NCBI GenBank assembly: GCA_031254155.1 | Contig: JAIRVA010000281.1 | Location: 1-12,133 of the forward strand | Direction: 5' to 3' | Source: Propionibacteriaceae bacterium | GTDB taxonomy: Bacteria > Actinomycetota > Actinomycetes > Propionibacteriales > Propionibacteriaceae | Length of the DNA: 12,133 bases | In this document: positions 5,322 through 12,133 of the stretch, one piece after another | How the letters are laid out: every line of letters begins with the position of its first letter | Numbering within the stretch: position 1 is the stretch's first letter | Position numbers and translations under genes: made by a program | The notes under the pieces: generated by a model | Told to the model about the DNA's origin: nothing | The model's input: only the letters and a program-made list of their open reading frames with translations | Databases searched by the model: none

Positions 5322-8300
5322 TGGATGATCTCCGCGTCGCACGTCCCCTTGACCCGTTCGATCACCGCTTGGAGGTCGGGGGTGAGGGCCACGGTGTCCA
5401 GCGCGCCCGGAATCATCCGGGACACGTTTCTGGCCTCCCCGTCGACCACGATGGTGGTCTGCTCGAAGAGGGCCGGCAACTCCTGGTAGCAGGTCGCGCA
5501 GTCGGTACATTTCGGCATGTCCGCCTCCGCGAGCCAGATCGGCACCCCCTCGGGTTTCGGGCCGAGCCCGGTGGTTGAGAGGGCTGACGGGACCGGGGAC
5601 GGCGGGTTGGCGCTTGTCGGAAGGGGGGCCACCTGGTCGGTGGTCTCCATGGCTGCCCGCCTGGGTGCACCCGCCGCGGCCCCGGTGCCGAAGGTCGGTA
5701 GGGGGACCGTCCGGGGGTCGCCCGCGGTCGCCAGACCGGCCAGCGCGTGGGCGATGTCGTCGATGCTCTGCTCGCGACCGGCCTGGGCATCCGCCAACTC
5801 GGCCTGCAACTCCGCGATCTCGCGGGCCGCCTCGCGCGCCGCGATATCCGCGTCGCGCCCCGCCAGATAGCGCAGCAGTTGCCAGTTCTTCTGCCGGTCG
5901 TCGACGAGATCCACGATCACGCTTGACACCGCCACTTTCGTGAGTTTGCTGTCGGTGTCGGCCACCACGATGTACGGCGTCCGTCCGGCCCGGTCGGCGT
6001 GCGCCAGCGCCACGAACTCCGCAATCGGGGTCGGGTTGGGCGCAGCGTCGGCGAGCGGGTGGAAGTGTTTCGCGAACCGGACCTCGCCGTACGCGAACTC
6101 CGCCGGTGTCAGCGGCAGCGTCATGACCTTCGTCTTGCCGTCATCGTCCACGTACTTCAGGTTCAGCGTGGCCCACGCCGCGTCGAGTTCCGGGTTGCCC
6201 TCGAGCGACAACCGCTCGGCGAGCGTCGCGCCCGCCGCCGGGTCGTGCACGAACAGCGGCGCCATGCGCGACCGGACCGCGAGCCGGGCCCGCGCATTGC
6301 TGAGGTCGTCGCCGAAGCCTTGTTCGAAGCCGCAGGGTGTGTACGCCTGGAGCAGACCCGACCCGTCGGGGTACGCGAGCATCCGCGCCGCGGCCGCCAG
6401 GAAGTGGGCGTGCATCGCGGTCGAGACGTTGGCGACGAAGACGTCCGGGTGCAGTGCGGCGAGCAAACCGAGTTCCTTGCGCTTCTCGCGCTTGCCGGGG
6501 TGTGCCTTGCCGTAGCGCGCGAGGTCCGAGTTCTGGCCGGTGTACGACGCCGTCGACGCCTGGCCACCGGTGTTGGAGTACACCCCGGTGTCGAGCACGA
6601 GCATCTTGATGGGCGTTTGACTAGCCAAGACGCGCGAGATGGCCCCGAAGCCGATGTCGAAGGCCGCCCCGTCGCCGGAGATCGTCAGGACGACTGGCAG
6701 CAAGGCCAGCTCGTCATCGGTGAGCTCCCGCCACGTCAGCGTCTCGAGCCGCTTGGCGGCCACGGGGTCGTACGCGTCCGCCAACTCCATGGCCGCGAGC
6801 CGCCGGGCCCGGATCTCGGGCAGGTACCGCGAGAACAGACCCTCGAAAACGCCGACCGCGGAGGCCTGGGCGTCCTGGAAGAGCGAGTTCAGCCAGGGTG
6901 TGACGAACGGGTTGAAGGGGAAGGTGGAGGAGTACACCGACGAGCAGCCGGTCGAGTTGACGATGACCGACGAGGCCGGGCCCCGGCCGGTCGGGCCGGC
7001 CTCCAGGTTCCACAGCGCGGTCTCCAGCTGGCCGATGAGCCGCGTGATCCGTTCCGCCCGCTCGCCCTCAGCGCGATCGAGTTTGCTTGTCAACTGGTAG
7101 ATCATCGATTCCAGAGTGGCGATCTGCTTCGTCTGCTTCGTCTTGCCCGTCGCCTCGGCGAGGGCGGTCACCAGGTGGGTCGCGGTGACTTCGCCGCAGC
7201 CCCGGCAGGCGCCGTGCCCGCCGGTGAGCGAGTAGTAGTTGTCGTGGTCCATCAGGACGCGTTTGGCGTCGCCGCCCGGATTGGCTGCTCCGTTCGTGAA
7301 CCGCGCCGGCGTGTTCGGCAACTCCGTGAAGCGGGCGAACTTCGCCTCCATCTGCACGGCGAGTGCCTCGGTCTGCGGGGCGACGGTCAACGCGCCCGGC
7401 CCGCACACCTCCACGCACTGCAGGCAGCCCGTGCACTTCCACGGGTCGATGACAACGGAATACAGGGCACCCGTGCCAGCCCCGACCTTCTCCATCTGGT
7501 CGAAGACCGGCCGGATGCGCGCGACCGGGAACGCGGCCAGCTCCGCCAGGATGGTGTCGAGGGGGGCGTCGGCGAGGTTCGGTACCATGACGGCCGCTGC
7601 CCGCGCCGCCGCCCCGAAGTCCTTCGCCTTCGGGTCTTCCAGAAGGGTCCGCCGGGTTTCCTGGGCCCAGCTGGGTACGAAGGTGAGCAGGTACGCGGTG
7701 TGCTCCTCGGTGAGACCCGCCGACCGGACGGCCCGGGCCAACAGGTCGGTGATCTCATGGGCCTGGTTGGGGATCGCCGAGTCGGGACAGGCGATGGCAC
7801 ACTCAAGGCACGCCGTACATTTGTCCAAGTCAACCACCGGTACCTCGCGGCGGAAAAGACCCTTGTTCTTGACCGCGCCGGTGGCGTTGGGCATGAACAG
7901 GCCCGTACCCGGCAACACCGGTGCCGCGCCCAGCCAGCCCTCGCGGGCGGGGCGGGCCACCATGTCATCAAAGTACGTCGCGTCGAACAGCCCGCTCGAG
8001 GCATCGCCCGCGCCGGGGAAGAGCCGGGGCGTGAGGGCGGGCCGCGCCTTGACCGCCACCCCCTCGGCCTCCCGGAACTCCGGGTCGTCGAACGGGACCG
8101 GGGTCGTCGCCGCGATCGCGTCGCTGATCACGGCCAGGTTCGCGTCGACGACGGTCTGGCCCTTGGAGCCGAACTTCTTGACGAGCTCCTCGCGGACCAG
8201 GGCCTTGACCTGCTCGGGGTCACCGCCGCGCGCGATGCGGTCAACGTGGCCGATGACGGCGCCGATGAACGCGATGCCCATCATGCGGGTTTCCAGGGCG

Positions 8301-10318
8301 GCGGTCGGGGCGTGCTGCTTGGCGACCGCGAAGGCGTCCACGACGAGGAAGTGAATGTGCTTGTCACGAATCTCTTGGCGGGCGTACGCCGGGAGCAAGG
8401 ACCAGACGGTCAGCGGGGTCTCGCTGGTCTGGAGGATGAACGTACCGCCCTCCACCAGGCCGCGCAGGGGCCGGTCGTGCTCGAAGACCTTGTGGTCGGG
8501 GGAGATGACGACCTCGACGTCTTCCAGCATCGCGTTCGTGAACAGGACGGGCTCGGGTGACAGGGTGAGGTAGAAGTTGGTCGCCGCGCCGGACTTCTCC
8601 GAGCCGTACTTCGGCGACGACTTCGAGTGCATCCCGAGCATCGAGGACAGCATGTCGGTCAGGAGTTTGCCCGTGGCGACCGTCCCGTACCCGCCCACCG
8701 AATGGAACCGGATCCGCAGCGCCTCGGGCGGCAACAGGTCTGTCGGGTTGGGTGCGGTCGGGAGGGCCATGACCTCGGTTTCGGGGTACGCGGCGCGGAG
8801 TTTGTCCTGGAGCGCCGCGAGGCTCGGCGTGGCCGGGTTCTTGACGAAGAACTGCGAGCCGACGTAGACCAGCGGGGTCGTCACGCCGTCCGCCATCGCC
8901 TGGACGATGGCGATCAGGTCGCGCGGCTGGACATCGTGCGAACCGAGGCCGAAGATCGCCGTCATGAACTGGGCGTCGTGCGCGGACTGGCCGGCCTCGA
9001 ACAGCGACTGCTTGACGGCCCTGGTCAGGGCCAGGTCTTCCGAGCGCTCGAGGACCGTGATGTGCTTGGCGTCGCCGACGGCGGCGACCAGTTCCGCGGC
9101 GGGGAAGGGCTGGAGGAGCTTGACCGAGACGACGGCGACCTTGAGGCCCTGCCGCTCGAAATACGGCAGGAGGGCGCGTACGTCGTCCGTGATCGAACCC
9201 AGGCCGATGAGGACGAAGTCGGCGTCGTGCGGACCATATCGCATGACCGGCTCGTACGTGCGGCCGGTGAGATCGGCGTACTCCCGCATCGCCTGGCGCG
9301 CGAGGGCCGGGACGGCGGCGAGGAAGTGGGTCCGGTGGTCGGCGGACCCGGCCTGGAAGTCGGGCTGGTTCTGGACCCCGCCGACGAGGCCGGGGTTGTG
9401 TGGGTCAACGATGGACGGTACGCGCTGGCGCGTCCCCTTCTGGAGGGCGCCTTTCCACGCCCGGCGCCAGGCGGCGCGGAGGACGGGTGGTACGTGGGGC
9501 GTGGTCGACGGTTCAAGGGTGGCATCGGCGTCGATTTCGATGGCGTCGGCGTTGGCGGCGAGGAACTCGCGGATGGCGCCGATGTTGCCGCCGGCGAACT
9601 CCGGACTGCGCTTGTCAAGCCATCTTGTCAGGTAATCGACCCGGCCTTTGGCGCCGAACAGGACCTCCTGGGCGACGGTCGGGCAGGGGATACGGTCCTC
9701 GGGATCGCCGAGGTAGGCCCGGAGCAGCTCGGGCTCGGGCAGCCGGGTTTCCGACATGACGTGGCTCGTCGCAAAGCCGTCCATGGCGTTGGCGGATGGG
9801 ACGAGGGTCAGGGAGGTGGTCCGGAACGCGATGGCGGCCAGGTCGGCGGCTTCCTGCGGATCGGAGCCGAAGAAGATGGTGTACCCCGTCGGGAGCAGGG
9901 CGTAAATATCGTCGTGACCAGCCATGACGTTCAGCGAGTGGCGCGTGACGACCCGGGCGGCCACCTGGAGGACGAACCCGCCGATCAGCTTGCCAGCGGT
10001 GACGAAGTGGGACTCGTACCCGTAGAGGATCCCGTGTGACGAGCTGGCGTTCGAGACGTAGTTCCCGCCCACGAGCGAGGCGCCCATGGCGCCGGACTGG
10101 GCCGAGTGCTCGCCCTCCGCCTCGACGAAGAACGGGTGTTTGCCCCAGACGTTCAGCTGGCCCTCGGCGCGGCCGGCCTCAAAAATTTCGGCAATTTCGG
10201 TGGACGGTGTGATCGGGTAACCGATGACGCCCCCGCAAACCTGTTTCATGACGTAGGCCACCGAACCGTTCCCGTTGATAACCTCCGGAATCCCAGGGTA
10301 TTGCGGCTTGTCAATCAT
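5318..10318 (-). CDS. nifJ: Pyruvate:ferredoxin oxidoreductase, large fused form with extra C-terminal ferredoxin-like domain
   Basis: The product has 1666 residues; the common single-chain enzyme has about 1200. The enzyme oxidises pyruvate with CoA to acetyl-CoA and CO2 and reduces ferredoxin. Domain order: thiamine-diphosphate pyrimidine domain with YPITPST (34-40) and VAAR (119-122, aligning with the substrate-binding Arg); domain II to about 520; gamma-type domain (about 535-740); Fe-S domain with C834-C837-C840-C844 and C962-C965-C968-C972; diphosphate-binding domain with GDG (1215-1217) and NTGGQ (1249-1253). The proximal-cluster ligands C1038, C1041, C1125 and C1329 are all present. 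A linker with a likely coiled coil (about 1490-1515) and a Pro/Ala-rich stretch lead to C1604-C1607-C1610...C1660, an added ferredoxin-like domain. The two central Fe-S motifs are about 120 residues apart, far more than usual. ATG 10318 follows GGAAGGG at an 8-base spacing. Another 2-oxoacid substrate is possible. Confidence 0.9.
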   Translation of the reverse strand: MIDKPQYPGIPEVINGNGSVAYVMKQVCGGVIGYPITPSTEIAEIFEAGRAEGQLNVWGKHPFFVEAEGEHSAQSGAMGASLVGGNYVSNASSSHGILYGYESHFVTAGKLIGGFVLQVAARVVTRHSLNVMAGHDDIYALLPTGYTIFFGSDPQEAADLAAIAFRTTSLTLVPSANAMDGFATSHVMSETRLPEPELLRAYLGDPEDRIPCPTVAQEVLFGAKGRVDYLTRWLDKRSPEFAGGNIGAIREFLAANADAIEIDADATLEPSTTPHVPPVLRAAWRRAWKGALQKGTRQRVPSIVDPHNPGLVGGVQNQPDFQAGSADHRTHFLAAVPALARQAMREYADLTGRTYEPVMRYGPHDADFVLIGLGSITDDVRALLPYFERQGLKVAVVSVKLLQPFPAAELVAAVGDAKHITVLERSEDLALTRAVKQSLFEAGQSAHDAQFMTAIFGLGSHDVQPRDLIAIVQAMADGVTTPLVYVGSQFFVKNPATPSLAALQDKLRAAYPETEVMALPTAPNPTDLLPPEALRIRFHSVGGYGTVATGKLLTDMLSSMLGMHSKSSPKYGSEKSGAATNFYLTLSPEPVLFTNAMLEDVEVVISPDHKVFEHDRPLRGLVEGGTFILQTSETPLTVWSLLPAYARQEIRDKHIHFLVVDAFAVAKQHAPTAALETRMMGIAFIGAVIGHVDRIARGGDPEQVKALVREELVKKFGSKGQTVVDANLAVISDAIAATTPVPFDDPEFREAEGVAVKARPALTPRLFPGAGDASSGLFDATYFDDMVARPAREGWLGAAPVLPGTGLFMPNATGAVKNKGLFRREVPVVDLDKCTACLECAIACPDSAIPNQAHEITDLLARAVRSAGLTEEHTAYLLTFVPSWAQETRRTLLEDPKAKDFGAAARAAAVMVPNLADAPLDTILAELAAFPVARIRPVFDQMEKVGAGTGALYSVVIDPWKCTGCLQCVEVCGPGALTVAPQTEALAVQMEAKFARFTELPNTPARFTNGAANPGGDAKRVLMDHDNYYSLTGGHGACRGCGEVTATHLVTALAEATGKTKQTKQIATLESMIYQLTSKLDRAEGERAERITRLIGQLETALWNLEAGPTGRGPASSVIVNSTGCSSVYSSTFPFNPFVTPWLNSLFQDAQASAVGVFEGLFSRYLPEIRARRLAAMELADAYDPVAAKRLETLTWRELTDDELALLPVVLTISGDGAAFDIGFGAISRVLASQTPIKMLVLDTGVYSNTGGQASTASYTGQNSDLARYGKAHPGKREKRKELGLLAALHPDVFVANVSTAMHAHFLAAAARMLAYPDGSGLLQAYTPCGFEQGFGDDLSNARARLAVRSRMAPLFVHDPAAGATLAERLSLEGNPELDAAWATLNLKYVDDDGKTKVMTLPLTPAEFAYGEVRFAKHFHPLADAAPNPTPIAEFVALAHADRAGRTPYIVVADTDSKLTKVAVSSVIVDLVDDRQKNWQLLRYLAGRDADIAAREAAREIAELQAELADAQAGREQSIDDIAHALAGLATAGDPRTVPLPTFGTGAAAGAPRRAAMETTDQVAPLPTSANPPSPVPSALSTTGLGPKPEGVPIWLAEADMPKCTDCATCYQELPALFEQTTIVVDGEARNVSRMIPGALDTVALTPDLQAVIERVKGTCDAEIIQ
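5319..5333 (-). promoter_or_regulatory. Translational-coupling site between the two oxidoreductase genes
   Basis: The upstream gene's stop TGA (5320-5318) and the downstream start GTG (5321-5319) share bases in the string GTGA. GGAG at 5333-5330 lies inside the end of the upstream gene, 8 bases before GTG. The arrangement decides the start of the NfnB-NfnA fusion and argues for co-production of the two proteins. Confidence 0.75.
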
Positions 10319-10604
10319 TCAGATCACCCTTCCTTCATTGGCGATGTAATGGGCACAGCACTTTGACACGTGATGTTACCAGATCCGCTGTCCCGACTTG
10401 AGACGTACCAGAGAGGCTAGCGGGTAACAGCTAGCTTAATTATTGACGGTGGAGTGGGTCACTTCTCGACATAAATATGATAGTACTTCCCGCGAGTTTT
10501 TTGGTACAGCGGGCCGGGGAGTGGGCGGGCCGTCTGGGCCCGACTGGTCGGCAGCGGGGGCCACGGCGGGAGAAATGTCCGAGCGGCACCGTACACTGAT
10601 ATAC
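10319..10604. other. Divergent intergenic region upstream of the oxidoreductase operon
   Basis: The 286-bp gap should hold promoters for the minus-strand operon and the plus-strand membrane gene. Visible items: GGAAGGG (10333-10327, minus) as the ribosome binding site of the oxidoreductase; a CACGTG palindrome (10367-10372); two GCTAGC sites (10416-10421 and 10430-10435) 14 bp apart; an AT-rich patch around 10436-10482 that includes TATGAT (10476-10481, plus); and a GC-rich hairpin CGGGCC-GTCTG-GGCCCG (10526-10542). I could not assign a convincing promoter to the oxidoreductase operon. No Rex- or Fnr-type consensus site is obvious. Confidence 0.5.
10592..10597 (+). promoter_or_regulatory. Candidate -10 box for a leaderless DUF2207 gene
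   Basis: TACACT lies 7 bases before the ATG at 10605, which would put the transcription start on or next to the start codon. No Shine-Dalgarno sequence is present in the preceding 20 bases, which fits a leaderless message as often seen in actinobacteria. No good -35 box is visible. TATGAT at 10476-10481 is an alternative, with a leader of about 115 nt. Confidence 0.45.
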
Positions 10605-12133
10605 ATGAAACGGATTCTCTATGTCTTGGTGGCCGGAGTGTTTGCGTGCGGGTTCGCCGGGCTGGCGACGGTGGCGCACGCGGCAGCGGGTGACCAATAC
10701 ACGAAGTTTGACGTCCAGGCGACGGTCGGGGCGGACGGGGTCATCTCGGTCACCCAGACGATGGATCTGGCGTTTGGTTCGACCGGCCACGGCCCGCAGT
10801 TGTGGTTCTTGACGCGGCAGGCGTACGACGACCAGCAAGACCGGCTGTACACGTACGGTGACTTCCAGGTCACCTCGCCCACGGGCGCGCCGGCGAACCT
10901 GGACGTCACCACCGAGTCGAACAACGTCCAGTTGCGGATCGGGGATGCGAACGTCACGGTGAGCGGTACGCAGACGTACGTGCTGACGTACACCGTCGCC
11001 GGCGGCGTCAACCCCGATGTGACAGAGCCAAACGCGGCGTCGAACCTGGACGAGATCTACTGGAACGTCATCGGGACCGACGTGACTGTGCCGATCGCCA
11101 ATGTTTCGGTCACGCTCACGGGGCCGGCGGCGGTCAGCCAGACCACGTGTTACACCGGGACGGATTTCACGACCCCGTGCACCTCGAACACGGCGGACGG
11201 CGCGACGGCGACCTATACTCAGTCAGCAATCCAGCCGGGCGAAGGGTTCGCGGTGGTGGGCGGCTGGCCGGTCGGGACCTTCCCCGGGGCCGAGTTGAAG
11301 CTCGTACCTCATAGTCAGAGCCCATTCTCCCTCGCCGGTACGGGAGGGTACGTCGCGACGGGCGCGGGGGCGGTGACCGTCGTCTCCGGGTTCGTGCTGG
11401 CGTGGTTGCGGCGGCGGGGCCGCGACGAACAGTACGCCGACGTGACCCCGGGTGAAGTTCCGGGCGCGCCGGACGGAGCGCCGATCCACCGGGCGGAGGT
11501 GACGGACGCCGCGGTCGAGTTCGCGCCGCCGGCCGGGATCCCGCCCCGGCTCACCGGGGCGATCGTCCGGGAGAAGACGGCGAACGAGGATGTCACCGCG
11601 ACGATCATCGACCTGGCCGTTAGGGGGTACGTCCACCTGAACCAGGGCCAGGGCGAAGCTTTCACCCTCACCCGGACGAACGCGGATTACCGCAGTCTCA
11701 ATCCCGTCGAGCAGTCGGTCTACAGTGGTTTGTTCCACGCCCGTCCGACGATCACGAGCCAACAGATGTCTGACGAGGACTTTTACGAGACCTACCAGGG
11801 GTACAAGGCGACGATCGCGCGGGAGTTCGACTCCCAGGGGTGGTACCGGAAGAACCCGCGGGCGGTCGTCGCGGCCTACCAGATGGGCGGGCTCATCATC
11901 GCCGCCGGCGGCGGGGCGGGCGCGGTCTGGCTGGGCTCGCAACTCGCCAAGTCGGGTATCCTCGGCGTCGGCTGGCTGGCCGTGCCGTTCATCCTGCTCG
12001 GGCTCGGGATGATGATCGTTGCCCGCCGGATGCCGGTGCGGACCCCGGTCGGCTCGGCGGTGGCGGGACAGGCCTTCGGCTTCAAGAAATACTTGGAGAC
12101 CGCCGAGGCCGACCAGATCAAGTGGGAGGAAGG
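10605..12133 (+). CDS. DUF2207-family membrane protein (3' end beyond window)
   Basis: An uninterrupted frame of 509 codons runs off the window end. Residues 1-26 form a signal peptide (basic MKR, hydrophobic core, cleavage after AHA). An extracytoplasmic beta-rich domain follows to about 240, containing DGVISVTQT, YVLTYTVAG and DEIYWNVIG, typical of the N-terminal DUF2207 domain. A membrane helix at about 249-268 ends in WLRRRGR. The cytoplasmic part has PPRLTGAIV and IIDLAVRGYVHL, the family's hallmark P-P...DLA-x-RGY motif. A helix pair (about 427-445 and 451-470) is followed by GFKKYLETAE, the conserved start of the family's last region. The function of DUF2207 proteins is not established; they are common in Gram-positive cell envelopes. 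The gene is divergent from the oxidoreductase operon and is probably unrelated to it. No frameshift is seen. Confidence 0.85.
   Translation, partial: MKRILYVLVAGVFACGFAGLATVAHAAAGDQYTKFDVQATVGADGVISVTQTMDLAFGSTGHGPQLWFLTRQAYDDQQDRLYTYGDFQVTSPTGAPANLDVTTESNNVQLRIGDANVTVSGTQTYVLTYTVAGGVNPDVTEPNAASNLDEIYWNVIGTDVTVPIANVSVTLTGPAAVSQTTCYTGTDFTTPCTSNTADGATATYTQSAIQPGEGFAVVGGWPVGTFPGAELKLVPHSQSPFSLAGTGGYVATGAGAVTVVSGFVLAWLRRRGRDEQYADVTPGEVPGAPDGAPIHRAEVTDAAVEFAPPAGIPPRLTGAIVREKTANEDVTATIIDLAVRGYVHLNQGQGEAFTLTRTNADYRSLNPVEQSVYSGLFHARPTITSQQMSDEDFYETYQGYKATIAREFDSQGWYRKNPRAVVAAYQMGGLIIAAGGGAGAVWLGSQLAKSGILGVGWLAVPFILLGLGMMIVARRMPVRTPVGSAVAGQAFGFKKYLETAEADQIKWEE

Noticed and set aside
3375..5489. Plus-strand open frame of 704 codons opposite the Nfn-like fusion
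   Set aside because: It is the antisense shadow of a gene with strong motif support. Its product is a monotonous Asp/Glu/Gly/Arg/Val-rich string with no domain, as expected from GC-biased third positions on the other strand.
5322..5510. 63-residue N-terminal extension of the Nfn-like fusion starting at an upstream ATG
   Set aside because: The extension would lie entirely inside the upstream gene in another frame and is Arg/Gly/Asp-rich with no domain. GTG at 5321 has a good GGAG at the right distance and the typical stop/start overlap.
5999..8560. Plus-strand open frame of 853 codons opposite the pyruvate oxidoreductase (similarly 8627-10039)
   Set aside because: Same reason: long antisense frames are a by-product of GC-rich codon use. 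No domain, ribosome binding site or promoter supports them.
10497..10502. T6 tract as an intrinsic terminator
   Set aside because: No adequate stem precedes it, and it lies between divergent genes where a terminator is not expected.

Overview
The window is high-GC DNA with actinobacterial traits: strongly GC-biased third codon positions, GTG and leaderless-type starts, and 4-base start/stop overlaps. A pyruvate:ferredoxin oxidoreductase joined to an Nfn-like transhydrogenase points to an anaerobic or facultative actinobacterium. A propionibacteria-like host is my guess and is not proven by anything in the window.

Layout: (1) 1-248 is the 3' end of a MazF/PemK-type toxin gene. (2) 249-1082 has no convincing gene. 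It holds a strong 58-nt hairpin (346-403), two matching 62-bp imperfect palindromes (726-787 and 809-870), a 16-bp tandem duplication (904-935) and a G-rich top strand. (3) 1083-1662 is a complete DinJ/RelB-YafQ/RelE-type toxin-antitoxin operon with a palindromic operator over its -10 box and an apparently leaderless antitoxin start. (4) 1685-2597 is a divergent pair, a small membrane protein (minus) and an XRE-type regulator (plus), separated by a perfect 14-bp inverted repeat that brackets the membrane gene's -10 box. Regions 1-4 look like an accessory, stability-module-rich island. The part around 1700-2500 is visibly less GC-rich than the rest. (5) 2616-10318 (minus) is a two-gene operon: a 1666-aa pyruvate:ferredoxin oxidoreductase with an extra C-terminal ferredoxin-like domain, then, overlapping by 4 bases, a 901-aa fusion of NfnB-like and NfnA-like flavoproteins in B-A order. 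(6) 10605-12133 (plus) is the first 509 codons of a DUF2207-family membrane protein, cut by the window end.

The centrepiece is the oxidoreductase operon. The first enzyme should oxidise pyruvate with CoA to acetyl-CoA and CO2 and pass electrons through its Fe-S clusters. The second carries two flavin/nucleotide-binding modules and Fe-S clusters of the kind that exchange electrons among ferredoxin, NADH and NADP+. Together they could work as a pyruvate-to-NAD(P)H module. The enzyme families are recognised from motifs. The coupling is inferred from gene order, translational overlap and domain content.
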